The translations under genes were made by a program, and so were the position numbers. From Gnetum montanum (lineage: Eukaryota > Streptophyta > Gnetopsida > Gnetales > Gnetaceae), in assembly GCA_015680685.1 (NCBI GenBank), contig MNCI01015036.1, forward strand, positions 19,514-44,091: a stretch of DNA of 24,578 bases, given 5' to 3'. The notes under the pieces are model-generated. The model made no database searches. It had not been told where the DNA came from and was given only the letters and a program-made list of their open reading frames with translations. Shown one piece after another: positions 1-10,574 of this stretch; positions within the stretch are counted from its first letter, which is position 1; each line of letters opens with the position of its first letter.

Positions 1-264
1 AGTACTTGGCAAAGTTGGCTGAATCTCTTTAAAGTAAGTCATTTGTAGTTCACATACAACGTAATCATTACATTTCTCACAACCGCACACTGCAACAGCA
101 CACACACATACTCACATTAACTACTGAGTTTATTTGGAGGTATCTGGGCCTTGGTGTTGCCAGAGACCAGCAGGCACCTAAATCCTGTTCGAGGACACTC
201 GTTGGCGGTCGTGTCCTAAATAGTCACCAACATAAAGTTAGAGAAACTATCATTGATGTTCTTG
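1..264. other. Unassigned non-coding sequence
   Basis: No reading frame or family motif is visible. The only structure noticed is a short inverted repeat, AGGACAC at 192-198 and GTGTCCT at 211-217, around a 12-base GC-rich loop. It could be the edge of another repeat that enters from the left, but nothing here identifies it. Confidence 0.4.
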
Positions 265-880
265 AAGATGTGAAGGTTAGTTCAAAGCCATGATTAACAA
301 AAGTTATGCATGTGGGTCCTTTCCAAAGTAGGCTCTTTCCATAATGCCCTTGTATAACCACTTCTATAGATGTATGTCAACATCTAAGAAGTTAAATGTA
401 GACCATGCCTTCACTTCAAAAACATAAAATTGCCATGGTTGGGATGTTGTACTATACTACAAAAAAAGAAAAGGCTCATAATTTCATGTAGTACTAAGGT
501 GAATAACAGGATGAGAAGGGATTGTAGAGATTGGGATGTAAGGTATTTGACCATGTCCACATAAGGTCTTTTGAAAAATGTGATTAAAATGATTTGAATA
601 CCTATATGTCCAAGTTTAGATCAAATCTATACCATGAACTATAATCTCGCATTGATGTGTTTCCTCCTACCTACCACCATGAGTCCACAACCACTTCAAA
701 AATCATCACTCCAAAAAGAGAAGAAAATAGAATAAGGAAGGAAGGGCCTTAGTTAGAGGGGTGCCTTCAGGCATGGGTAACATGTCTTTTTAGACCCATA
801 ACTAGTGCTTGTAGCCCACTATTATGTCTAAAGGATGTGCTTTGAATTCTTATTATTATTATTTTTCTTTTTTTATTCTT
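265..880 (+). repeat. Dispersed direct repeat, copy 1 (partner at 10575-11270)
   Basis: This segment aligns by eye, with gaps, to 10575-11270 on the same strand. The best block is GTGGGTCCTTTCCAAAGTAGG at 312-332, preceded in both copies by ACAAAAGTTA and followed by related sequence about a CTTGYATAACCA motif. A later matching block is GCATGGGTA..TGTCTTTT near 772, followed by a T-rich tract. No coding potential is seen. The copy stops just before the LTR at 892, so that element may have inserted into it. Family identity is unknown; boundaries are approximate. Confidence 0.6.
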
Positions 881-891
881 TTGTTTATTTT

Positions 892-1763
892 TGATGAATC
901 ATGTTTTACTTAAGCTTAGATATTGGAGTGTCCACAATATCAGGTACATGATATTGGGTACATGATATTACAGCCCAAGATGTGATATTGGGCATGCAAT
1001 ATCATGAGGTATTCTTGGGCCTATAAATACAACCCTTGGGCACATGATTCAGGGGTAGTTTTTGGAGTCAAGTAGTGAAATTCTTGCAATTTGTTCATTC
1101 AAGAGTTAGAATATTTGCCAAGTGCCCACAACAAGAGGTCTAAATGTAATCAAATATTTATTTAAGCATTGATGTATAGGAACATGCCATTGTGTTGGCA
1201 ATAAAGATGAGCTCTTTGATTCATCCTTGCAGCACTTGAGACTTTCTTTCTTAATGCATTTACATATTATGATTTCATGTAGTTCTCATTTAATGTTATT
1301 CATTTAGTAATTAATTTTGATTAATTAAGAAAATAATTAAAATACACAAGCATGATTCCTTTGAACATATGTGTGAGACTTGGTAGCTCAGAAATGGTTA
1401 GTGTTTGACAACCCAGCAATGTTTACATGAAGTTTAGGATGTGTTCAAGAAGTGGGGACAATTACTTGTGTTAGGTTAGATTAGACAATAGTTCACTTAG
1501 CATTTAATTACTCTCACTTTCATTATTTCTTTTAGGAGATCAAATTGATAAAACATAAAATGAAAAATATATTATGCCTTAGTCACAATTAACCATACAC
1601 TTGCACTTCACAATTGAGACTAGGAAGACAACGAATGGACAACATGAACTCATCATTTAGCTCTAGTGTACTTGGTAATTAAAGTTTGTGGAATTCAACT
1701 AGATCACACATGAATGCTTGTGATTCATATAGTTGGATGTAGGGGGTACCTCATTGCTCATCA
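892..1763 (+). repeat. Ty3-type 5' LTR (copy L)
   Basis: This 872-bp LTR begins TGATGAATCATG and ends CATCA, one base before a tRNA-Asp-type PBS. It has a hexamer array at 919-1003, a TATA box at 1022-1029 (GGCCTATAAATA) and a poly(A) signal AATAAA at 1200-1205, 178 bp after the TATA box. Copies A and B on the other strand share the same start, TATA context and TATA-to-AATAAA distance (about 181 bp). Outside those landmarks, L is clearly diverged from A and B. The element it heads is the plus-strand gag that follows. Confidence 0.85.
919..1029 (+). promoter_or_regulatory. U3 GATATT array and TATA box of LTR L
   Basis: Six hexamers GATATT or AATATC start at 919, 936, 950, 964, 984 and 998, followed by the TATA box at 1022. 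The last five are spaced 14, 14, 20 and 14 bp. Part of the array is a 14-bp tandem repeat (GGTACATGATATTG twice, 944-970 region). The LTR core promoter role is expected for U3; the function of the hexamers is inference. Confidence 0.7.
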
Positions 1764-1764
1764 T

Positions 1765-1782
1765 TGGCATCATTGCCAGGGG
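1765..1782 (+). other. Primer-binding site (tRNA-Asp type), element L
   Basis: The sequence TGGCATCATTGCCAGGGG lies one base after the LTR end. The canonical plant site complementary to the 3' end of tRNA-Asp is TGGCGCCGTTGCCGGGGA. Three of the five differences are G-to-A at CpG positions, which is the pattern left by cytosine methylation. This primer is typical of Athila/Tat-lineage Ty3 elements. Confidence 0.8.
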
Positions 1783-1930
1783 CTTTAGTTCTATGTGTGC
1801 TATCTAAACTTAGTGAGACTTAGTAACCTTGTTGTTCAAACCCTAAAGGTTGAATCTTATAAAAACAAAATCATTATTACAACTAAATTAAACCTTAACT
1901 ACACATTGCATTTAGATTCATTAATATAAA

Positions 1931-4185
1931 ATGTCTTCTTCTCATAGGATTCTATCTTTGCCTAGGAAAAACCAAGTGCATAATAATACTAGGTGGTATA
2001 TGCTCATCTTGATGAGTATGTACTAGACCTAACCTTCATCTTACATCAAGATGAAACGCTACAATGGTGTGACATGGAAGGCAACATCATGTTTCCACCA
2101 GATCGATTTATTCCAGCTATGCTTTAGCTAATGATTACATGACATGGACTTCAACATCTTCATGGGGAGTATGAGATGCAAGATCCTAATTCAAGGGATT
2201 ATCATCCCACTAAAGCACAAAGGTTAAGTGATCATTAGCTGGAGTAGCAACATGAGCCTTTGAAGGGAAAGGGGTCAAACTCTATTCCACCTTTTCTTGG
2301 CCAATTATCTAGAGGTGAACACTTCTTTGAGGGCTTTTCGTTCGGTGATACTCCTCTCTTTGACTTTGGTCAAGGAGCCATCAACCAGAATGTGCAATCC
2401 ACAATTTATAATCTTGGTTCTAGTTGAAATGGATCCAATGACAAAAATGGATCTGGAGGAGCCAGTCATGATAACGGAGTAAGTAGAAGTCATGATCGTG
2501 ATCATGGTTGTGATCATCAAAGAGAAGGTGGTAGGCATCGATATGATGCAAGTCCTCCTTCCTCTTCCCCTTCATCATCATCTTCTTCTTCATCTAACTT
2601 AGATTGTGGCCATAGAGGGAATGACCATGATGGAGGTGATCGAAGAGACCACAATAATAAAAGGGACTATCGAGACAATCATGATTAAAGATGTGGACGA
2701 TCCAGAGAGACCTATTGCTATGAAGGTAGGGTCAGTAGAGAACATTGTAGGCACCATCACTATGGCCTTGATGAACCTCTACTTCCCACTCAAATTATAT
2801 TAAACATTGTAGAGGCGATCAGGATTTCAACAAGGCATGTACAGGATAGTAGAATAAAAAGGCTAGACATGAACAACATCCCTTGGTATGAGAGAGGCTA
2901 TGACACCGATCCCAAAAATCATGTTCAAGCCTTCCAAGATGCATGTGCCTAGAAGAATATTGAGAATGATTAACAAAAGTTGAAATTATTCTGAAAGATA
3001 CTCACTAAGGAAGAAGAAAAATGGTACTAGCCCTTGGAACCAAAATCAATCAGGTGATAAAGTATGATGTCAGAATTGTTTAATGAAAAATATCAAACAT
3101 ACTCTCGAGTGTCCAATCTAAGGAAGTAGATCCAAGGGTGGAAACAGGAAAACTATGAGCCCTTGGATGTTGCTATTGGTCAATCCTACTCTCTATTACA
3201 TAAGTGTCCTAGCCATGAATACTCTCAGCTTAATCAACTCCACCATAGTATAGATGAGTTATGATTGAAAACAAAGAAAACCCTTGGTGTCTATGCTCAA
3301 GGGAGACTGACAAGGTTAAGCATCCATCAGATGCAAATTAAGTAGGTAGCTAGGGAGGAGGAAGAATTGAGAAAGTAAGAAAGTGCAAAGGAATACAATA
3401 GGGATCCTTTTATTTGCAAAAGGGAGGTTTGATTTTGCGATAGTGAGGATGAGTTAATAAGAGATGAGGTGGCTAATCAGAAAACCTTGCAAATTTAGAA
3501 ATTGTAGTTCGAAATTACAGCTAAGGTTGACCAATTATGGAACTCCATGGACAATAAGCTTCAAGTTGTTTTAAAAATTGTTGAAGTGTCCAAGGAATAA
3601 TGTGGTGAGTGAGTGCTAGAGATGTAAGGAAGATGAATGTGCCATATGTAAGGGTAATGGTAAGATGGCTACGATAGAGATGGTTGCATACAATGAATCA
3701 TCTTGATGATGGCAAGTGTGACATCTGCCAGTATAAACATGCCAAGGGATGCTATCCAATTATGTCACACTTGCAAGAATCTGGGATGTATGCCTTACAT
3801 CCACGACTTGTACAAAGGAAAAAACCCAAAAGATTTCCTTATCCACAAGGCAACTCTTGATAATTCCACCAACCATAGTAGTATTATCCAAGTGAAACTC
3901 CACCGCAACCCTATGAATTGTACTAGGTAGTGGCAGCAACCACAATTATGGGTGTTGGCACCACCAAGATAGCAGTACCCCTACTAACAACCAGATCCCT
4001 ATGGTTATTATGCTCAACAACCTTCATCTCCCTTGGTCATTCCCACTTGGTCATTCCATATTTCTTCAAGGTATAATGATCATTGATTAATTTTAGTTTC
4101 ATGAAAGAAGAACTAAATTGTTTCCATGAAAAAGACCTTTTATTCAAATAATTGGAGGGGTGGATGAGGTGGTCCATTTTCTACA
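1931..4185 (+). pseudogene. Decayed Ty3-type gag, element L
   Basis: This is the remnant of a retrotransposon capsid polyprotein, with many stops and frame changes. In order it shows a possible ATG at 1931; a serine-rich tract around 2560-2600; a Retrotrans_gag-like stretch near 2868-2960 (LDMNNIPWYERGYDTDP then HVQAFQDACA); a TLGVYAQG..EEEE segment near 3280-3370; and a zinc-knuckle-like motif CDICQYKHAKGC at 3717-3752. Pro/Gln/Tyr-rich sequence follows to about 4060. The same ordered motifs occur in the two minus-strand gag copies, which supports the call. It lies downstream of the LTR and PBS of element L and breaks off where LTR copy A begins. No protease or RT follows directly. The start codon is uncertain. 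Confidence 0.8.
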
Positions 4186-4941
4186 TAGTTGTGGCACCTA
4201 GATAGTTATACGTTGATTGCAGTTTGATATCTTCCCAATTAGACTAATATTTACTTTGTCACATATGGTTTAGTCTAGTGTGAGGTGTATGATGTAATTT
4301 CTAACCCTATGCTACTCCTAAAGACAATGAGAAACAACCTTCATTAAGCTAATGAGGAATATGAAGCAAAATCTGAGCTAGCCTAAGTGCGATGAACATC
4401 TGTCCTTAATCATCCATATGCATCTTGGACTTTGTGTACTACTTTTGGGATTACCAAGCACACATTAAGCACTAGTAGATACGCTATTGGGTTACCAAGT
4501 AGGTACACTTAAATGTTTGTGATTAAGACATGCCCATTCCACATTTACAATAGGAATAGTAAATGATGATAGAAGAAATACTAAGTAAGAAAAAAATAGT
4601 AAATAATTAATAATTAAATGCAATGATGGAGTAATAACAATCTTTATTGTCGATTGTGTGCATGTCCAAGTACGTCATAGTCAAAGAAAGGTTCTATACA
4701 ATTACAAGCATCACACTATGGGCATGCACTTGGAAAAAACTGAAAACTAATTGAAAACTAACAAAATGACTCTACCCTAAAGACTTACCAACTAACTCTC
4801 TTCCTATGCACCTAAGTGCTATATTTATAGGCCTACACAAGAATCATGATATCATGTATTCGATATCATTATCCAGGTTGTGATATCACATACTCGATAT
4901 CAAGGATTCAATATTATGGTCTGGAAAATCATGATTCATCA
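4186..4941 (-). repeat. Ty3-type LTR copy A, 3' end truncated
   Basis: On the minus strand it begins TGATGAATCATGATTTTCC at 4941, directly after a purine-rich tract. It is about nine-tenths identical by eye to copy B (14148-15011), most differences being transitions. The TATA box is at 4822-4829 and the AATAAA signal at 4643-4648. Similarity to B ends at about 4186, so roughly the last 80 bp, including the CA terminus, are missing. Since a pol-tail-like sequence precedes it, it is best read as a 3' LTR. It may be the partner of B, but the material in between is rearranged. Confidence 0.85.
4822..4915 (-). promoter_or_regulatory. U3 GATATC array and TATA box of LTR A
   Basis: Reading toward the TATA box, hexamers AATATT, GATATC, GATATC, GATATC and GATATC start at 4910, 4896, 4882, 4862 and 4848. 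The spacings are 14, 14, 20 and 14 bp, the same as in LTRs L and B. The TATA box reads GGCCTATAAATATAG on the minus strand. Confidence 0.7.
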
Positions 4942-4985
4942 TTCCCCAATGACTGACTAACAACTTGTCCTCGAGTCAAATGATC
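4942..4985 (-). other. Post-pol tail and polypurine tract before LTR A
   Basis: The minus strand reads TTTGACTCGAGGACAAG, then a short spacer, then ATTGGGGAA directly abutting the LTR start at 4941. A CGAGGACAAG-type tail just upstream of a G-rich polypurine tract is common at the 3' end of plant Ty3 elements. This is why copy A is taken as a 3' LTR of a minus-strand element. Confidence 0.6.
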
Positions 4986-5279
4986 AAAATGAGAACAAGT
5001 TCATTTGGTTATATAGTGGATAGGTATGGGATTATTGACTAAATATGAGTTACTTCATGCCATAATGTGGAATTAAACAAAATAAAATTAGGACACTAAC
5101 ATAGAATAGAAAAGATAAAATTGTTGGAACTTATGTGGTTCTTGGTGGTGGTGGCTCCTTCATGGGCCTCTTCTCCTTATTTTGTGTTCTAGGCTTCGAA
5201 AATGGATGTCTCTAGAGGAGTTCTTGAAACATTTCTTCTTTGGTCTAGGGATCATGTGTTGTCTATGCTAATGTTCCAA

Positions 5280-7923
5280 TATTTGATGGAGTCAACACCT
5301 CCCATGGGCATGACAGTCACAAAACATCGGATTTTCTTTAATGTACCAAGCTGCAAACAACCATCATTCCTCCTTGTAGGCTCTAGCTTTATTTCTACAT
5401 TTTTGGTAATCTATGAGCCATTGAGACAAATTTGCTATGACATCTTTTTGCCCTTGGTAGCTAGTCTTGACCACCTCTAACCTAGAATTTTCTACCTCTA
5501 ATTTCTACAATGTCTTTTTATGTTCTACAAATTCTACTTCATACTTGGCATAGGTGGCTACTACTTGCTTCTCCAATTTTGTTCTTGGGCATCTTGCTAT
5601 TAACATGGCTAAGTTGGCATATTGTAGGTTTTCCAATTCCATGTACTCAATGAGATCCTAAACCTGCAAGTCCTAGCTCTTTAGTTTTTCTTGGTGGGTT
5701 AAGGCATAAGTATCTAGTATGACCCACCAGTTAGTGTTCTAAGTACTAAGAGTGTTGATATGGGCCTTTGCCATATGTATTTATTTCTCAATAATCTACT
5801 TGTACATCTCCACTTGATCTTTGAAATGTTCCTCCAATTTCTTGTGTTTCTTAGCCTCATTTTGCCATGTGCTTATGTCAATAGCCATCTTCTGATGGAT
5901 TGTGTATACCTCCTCCATTGAGAGGGTTTTTTTTCTCTATTTAAGAAATTTACGTCTTTGTTGACCCTTATTAATTATTCTTGCATTTGCTAAAAATTCT
6001 CCTTGAGAACATTCTTCTATTTTTCTATGGCAGTCAACTAGATATTTTCAATGGTAAGATGTTTATTTTCATCTTGTAAGGCCTTGAGTGCTTTGGCATG
6101 TGCATACGTTTGATCTTGTGCCTTTGAAGAATCCCAATCAACCTTCTCTTTTTCCCCTACCACATTTTTATTTTCTTCTAATAATTTATTTAGCTGCTCT
6201 ATCTGAAATGACTCTAGCTAGTCTACTAGGATTAATTGGGATGAATCCTACTGTGTAGCTTGTAGGGCAATAAACTATGATTAGAGTCTTTTCAACTCAT
6301 CCTCTGCATGTTCAGCCCTAACCTCTGCCATGACCAACTTTTCTTTTGTGGAGATGAGGTTTGATTGTGTTGCTATGAAATCTTGAGGGATGGCAAACAA
6401 GGACGTCATCACTTGTCCTATTTGTAGCAACCGATCCAAAACATCCTCATGATTTGTAGGATTTATTGAGGGACTAACCAAGGTTTGAGCATTGCATGCT
6501 CCTATGAAATCTATCGGTGGCATAATAGGGACATTGAACCATTCTTTGATGTGGTCTGTGATCACTTTTGCTACTCCTGCTGCATCCTAGTGTTGCATAA
6601 CCACTATTGTGGCACCTTCACTAGTTTCTAATTACACTTGAAAATATGTAGTGTTTCTAGAGATCTATTATGATCAATGTGATTTCCATCCTCCTGTTTA
6701 AATAGAAATCTCACTCCATGCATGATCAATTGAAACCATGGGCTATATGACATCATCAATAACCGTGAAGAGGTTAGCCTTATCATGACTTCAACTGACC
6801 AATTTTGCGATTGCCCTTAGATGACCAATCGATGGTTGATAGTCTTGTGGTAGTGGTGGCAATTGGTCTTGTTGGCCTATGGGTTGTGTGTTGGGCCCTG
6901 CTTCCTGTTGTTGACTAGGCCTTGTATCTAGAAGTTGGCTAGGCCTAGTTTTTTGAGGTGTAGTGGGCCCAACTATCTGCTCTTTCTCAAGCTCCAATGT
7001 CTCACCAAAATATTTTCTTAGTGCCAGTGGCTTCAGTAATTTGGTAAATAAGGACTTTTGGGCATTTCTGGGGACATCATTGGTGTACCCTAGAATTCTA
7101 GCACATCAGCACAACTTCTTGATTAGGGAAGGAAAAGGCAATGCAAACTTCCCTATCTTATGTTCTTCAAACCTCTTTAATATTTTTGTGAGATATAGAT
7201 GGGGCAGGTTGGCATCAACCTTGACCATTAGGATTGCACTTCCTTTGCAGAGGTGAAAATTTTGTTTAATCCTTTTGTTGGAAAGAGGTGATAGGTGCCA
7301 ATTTTGAAATAAATTCTCTCTTCAAGTGTGGGCTCCCCATATGTTTTATCCTCCTTGCCGTATGCCATTTTTAACCAAATTTTCCATGCATTAGCATCAA
7401 AGTGAGTGGACAGGTGAGCAACCTTGGGCCTTGTATTTAGAAGGTTTAGAACTTTCAACATGGCCTTGGTAGAGAAATTGACTAAAATCCCACCAATATT
7501 AGTGGTGGTGCCCTCTTCCTTATTATGAAAAAATTGGTATGTCTCCCCTAAGTACCATTCACCACTCTTTGAGAGAACAAGCCACAATGGAGACCCTTTG
7601 AGTTGGTCTCTGACTAACTTAGGGGAAAATTTAGTAAAGGGTCCAAAGTTGAGTTTCACGATCACTACAGCTAACATGGACCTTTCCTGAATTACTTGAA
7701 TGCATTCTAGAGACAACATGATATGTTGTCCCTATTCAGGTGCCCTACCTTCTCCACCTTCTGCATGTCTAGATTGTGTAATAATAAGGGGTTCTTGATG
7801 GATTCCTAATGATTGTGCCTCCTACTCTACATGTTCTATGAGAGACACTTGGCCTTTACCTCTCCTTGACTATTTGGATGCACCTTGAGAGGGCCCTCCT
7901 TGTTATCCTTATTTAGGGGCCAT
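5280..7923 (-). pseudogene. ORF X: decayed coiled-coil ORF in the env position, unknown function
   Basis: About 880 codons can be followed from an ATG at 7923 in three frame blocks (7923 to ~7240, ~7240 to ~5940, ~5940 to ~5280) with about 29 stops, most of them TAG. The N-terminal third (clearest at 7719-7228) is globular, with KIWLKMAYGKEDKTYGEP and FKIGTYHLFPTKG. A second helical segment follows (KILKRFEEHKIGKFALPFP, then SLFTKLLKPLALRKYFGE). Next come a Pro/Gln-rich linker at about 6965-6850, a conserved-looking block WFNVPIMPPIDFIGACN near 6530, and long heptad-rich coiled coil to the end. The second frameshift falls at an eight-A run near 5930. It lies in the same orientation as LTR A and just before its polypurine tract, the position of env-like or extra ORFs in Ty3 elements. 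No signal peptide or fusion peptide was recognised. I do not recognise the family; a captured host gene is the alternative. Confidence 0.6.
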
Positions 7924-8219
7924 ATGTAATCACACAAGATCAATTTTTAGTAAGGTCATTTAACAAAATTTGATTTATACCTTACTCATTACCTTTAATT
8001 CAATTCTTGTTTAGTATGATTTAAAGTTAAAAAGTTTCAAGAAAATCCCCCTAAAAGTTGTAATGTTAGGCCCCATTTGATCAGGTGACTCAAAAAATGA
8101 TTTCCATGGTCTCGATGAAGAAATAAAATTAATTTGGCATATGCTTTTAGAGTTTCATAATTGTGTTGGTTTTGTCAGCATGTTAAAACTTGCAATAAAC
8201 CAAGAGGAGACTACAAGTG
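7924..8219. other. Unassigned junction between ORF X and plus-strand pol
   Basis: No motif is visible. The strand of the recognisable sequence switches here, from minus-strand ORF X to plus-strand pol, so a rearrangement breakpoint must lie within or close to this segment. Confidence 0.4.
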
Positions 8220-9180
8220 AACATCCTCTAGTGGTGTAACCTTTGGCATTGAAATGTGTTGATGTATTCAAGGAAAAATTGGAAGGACTTCAACTAATGA
8301 GTCCGTACAACACCAATTAGACTTCATACCACGAGCTATAATTCCAAATGAAACAGCCTACCATATGACTTTAAATTAGAGGGAAGAAATGAATAAGCAA
8401 GTAATTGGATTATTCTCTAATGTTCTTATTAAGAAATCCATCTCTCCTTGAGCCATTCTAGATGAGTTAGCTTCAAAGAAAAATAACAATAAATTAATGA
8501 TGTGTATAGATTCTAGGATTGATAATATGATTATAATCAAGTATAGATTTCCTATCCCTAGGATGGATAACATTCTTGATGTGCTTGCTAATGCTAATAT
8601 GGTTATTATCAAATATGCTAATGCTAATTCTAATATGGTTATTATCAAATATGCTAATATGGATATCAATGGACACCTCTATAAGGTATGCACAAATAGC
8701 CTAGTTTGCCTGTGTGTTCCTGATGCTAATCAACTATGTGTTCTCTAGGATGCTCATGAAGGTCCTTGTGGGGGCAACTATGCTAGGAGATGCATGGCCA
8801 TTAAAATCTTGATGGAAGGCTATTTTTGGCCAAAAATCTTTAGAGATGCACATCAATATGTCCACTCTTGTGAATGCTACCAATGAGATGGTGGAATAAT
8901 TGCTTGAATGGAGGAACTTCAACAGTGGATACAACCAGTGGAAACTTTCAACATCTAGGGCATTGATTTCATAGGTCCCATCATACCCATGTCAAATGGA
9001 AAGGTGCACATCATAGTTGCTATTGACTATTATATGAAGTGGGTAGAAGTAGCAACCATCATCAACTATACATCTTCTACTACTGCTTAGTTCGTATAAG
9101 AAAATGTTATAAATAGGTTTGGTGTGCCATGTGAATCAATTTCGAATAATGGAACTTACTTTACAAGCCAATGTGGATGG
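8220..9180 (+). pseudogene. Ty3-type pol remnant: RT N-terminus joined in frame to integrase
   Basis: Reverse transcriptase copies retroelement RNA and integrase inserts the DNA; only parts remain. The RT start shows HQLDFIPRAIIPNETAYHMT from 8311 and CIDSRIDN..IKYRFPIPRMDNILD at about 8508-8580. The catalytic YxDD region, all of RNase H and the end of RT are missing. Integrase follows in the same frame: GHLYK at about 8670, an HHCC domain (AHEG..GYFWPKIFRDAHQYVHSC), then GIDFIGP with the first catalytic Asp at 8965-8967 and AIDYYMKWVEVA. At the SDNG motif the second catalytic Asp is Asn (9145-9147); the second zinc His appears to be Asn and a zinc Cys Tyr. The last catalytic Glu is lost where similarity ends near 9175. 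Several stops interrupt the frame. The motifs resemble Athila/Tat elements. It may be the pol of element L. Confidence 0.85.
8594..8658 (+). repeat. 36-bp in-frame tandem duplication at the RT/integrase junction
   Basis: A 29-bp block starting CTAATATGGTTATTATC is identical at 8594-8622 and 8630-8658, a 36-bp period (12 codons). It encodes NMVIIKYAN twice and leaves the frame open. It resembles the RT segment NMIIIKY just upstream at about 8523, so it may be a duplicated, altered piece of it. Confidence 0.8.
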
Positions 9181-10192
9181 TGTGTCCGATTATTATTTAT
9201 AGTAAATAGAATGGCCATGGGGGTATGGCACTTTCCATACGTAGTAACCTTCCCAAATTATGCACCCATTTCACCTGTATGTGGGAGAAATTTGCAACAA
9301 TTTGTTAGCCAATTTGCAGACTTTTTGCAACCAAATTACAACCAATTTGTAACCAAAATCATGACCCAAAACTTATAAGAATCCACCCCAAACACCATTT
9401 TGAAGTTCCAAGAGCTCTTGCAAACTTGCAGAAATGTAGCTTCTTGGAGCCTTCTATTGTGGAACCATTGTAGTCTTGTTAACCTCAACTCCCAGTGTAA
9501 AGCATTATGGCAGTCCAGGTTTTTAACACTGATCAATCCCCCTGCAATAGCCAATGTTGCAAATTTGGAGTAGTAGTAGAGGAGGTTCGATAAGATCAGG
9601 AGTGCTGGAGCATTCAGATCATGAAGTGGATTACATCGGCTTCATTTTCTTCCACATAAGTAATGCACTCCATTCATTTTCTTCGGTAATTTTCCTATTG
9701 TATTCTTTATGCATAATATTGAATGCTATGAATATTTGACATTTTCCATGACATCTAGAAATGAGAAGTCACAAGTGGCTCAGGTGGTTAGCACATCAAA
9801 GTTTGCAAAACCTAGGTTATTTCCAACTTTACAAAGAATAAGGTGTTAACCATGTGGGAAAACTCTTAATTTGGAAGCTTCAAGCTATGGGTTCAATTCT
9901 AGTAGACAACACAATTATGAAACTTAATTTTTCAAAGTAACTTACCCCTTATAATATTCCTTTAGCAACAAAAAATTTTGAAAAAGTTACGTGCAACTTG
10001 GGGTGTACCCTTCCCCCACGACTAAGTTAAATACTCTAGGTTTAAGCATGTTCGATCAAAAAGAGAATCGGAGCATTAATGAGAAAGATATTGATGTTTG
10101 AATGATTGGTGCTTAGAGTGTGAGAATTCATGGAAGAAAATTGTAACAACTGCCCTCATGTGAATAGTTGAAAATGATGTTGACATGTGCCA
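9181..10192. other. Unassigned sequence with tRNA-box-like motifs
   Basis: No gene can be supported. At 9286-9358 short CAATTTG/TTTGCAA words recur. At 9776-9787 TGGCTCAGGTGG resembles an RNA polymerase III box A, and GGTTCAATTCT at 9890-9900 resembles box B. The 114-bp distance is larger than in a tRNA or a typical tRNA-derived SINE, and no SINE tail or target duplication was found, so no SINE is called. Confidence 0.35.
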
Positions 10193-10242
10193 GGGAGGTG
10201 GGGGGCGGGGAGGGGTGTGGGGAAGGGGGGTGTAGTGGGTGG
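10193..10242 (+). other. G-rich tract with quadruplex-forming potential
   Basis: Within 50 bases the plus strand has seven runs of three or more G: GGG, GGGGGG, GGGG, GGGG, GGGG, GGGGGG and GGG, with loops of one to six bases. This fits the four-run G-quadruplex pattern. The surroundings are AT-rich and non-coding. Confidence 0.7.
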
Positions 10243-10297
10243 ATCCATATGTATAGATTTTATAGATGCAATATTGTGTATGTGTGAGCATGGGCCT

Positions 10298-10334
10298 AAT
10301 ATTGTATCAAACTCGATATTGAGTACCTGATATC
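10298..10334. promoter_or_regulatory. Partial GATATC/GATATT cluster, possible LTR remnant
   Basis: AATATT, GATATT and GATATC start at 10298, 10315 and 10329, spaced 17 and 14 bp, like the first three sites of LTR L. A TATAAAA-like sequence lies near 10257-10265 on the minus strand. No TGATGAATC terminus or PBS was found, so it is at most a fragment of a related LTR. Confidence 0.35.
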
Positions 10335-10574
10335 GTGTTCCTTCTAAAATAGGGTATTTGCTAAAATTGATGAATTTTCAAATTTCCAAGGCTAATAATG
10401 AAGGATTTAAGGTAGATTTGGAAGGTCTTGGATAAATTCAAATAGACATTAAGGCATCAACAGTGTAATAAAGTGGAATTACATAATAAAGTTCTTTTTG
10501 GGAAGTTTCATAGAAAAGGGACATTTAGTGGTGCACAGGAACATCGGGGTTGAAATTATGATAAAGAGAAGAAT
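10335..10574. other. Unassigned AT-rich sequence
   Basis: No reading frame, repeat partner or motif was recognised between the partial GATATC cluster and the second dispersed-repeat copy. Confidence 0.3.

Noticed and set aside
936-1003. CRISPR-like repeats or simple microsatellite
   Set aside because: The hexamer array is in an LTR U3 with short spacers, shared among LTR copies; no CRISPR features and not a uniform tandem repeat.
2305-2538. Minus-strand ORF of 77 codons over gag L
   Set aside because: Antisense to the gag region; the plus-strand motifs explain the sequence.
4942-4985. Target-site duplication search for LTR A
   Set aside because: Copy A lacks its other terminus, so no duplication can be tested.
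7228-7719. Stand-alone host gene for the 163-codon open frame
   Set aside because: The same frame extends upstream through stops to an ATG at 7923 and the protein continues in another frame downstream, so it is part of decayed ORF X.
8376-8669. Two minus-strand ORFs rich in Ile/Ser over the RT region
   Set aside because: They are the antisense shadow of the plus-strand RT and its 36-bp duplication.
9776-9900. tRNA gene or tRNA-derived SINE
   Set aside because: Box A- and B-like words are 114 bp apart and no cloverleaf, tail or target duplication was found.
10076-10291. Pro-rich minus-strand ORF of 71 codons
   Set aside because: Its Pro/His runs are just the reverse complement of the G-rich tract; no homology or gene context.
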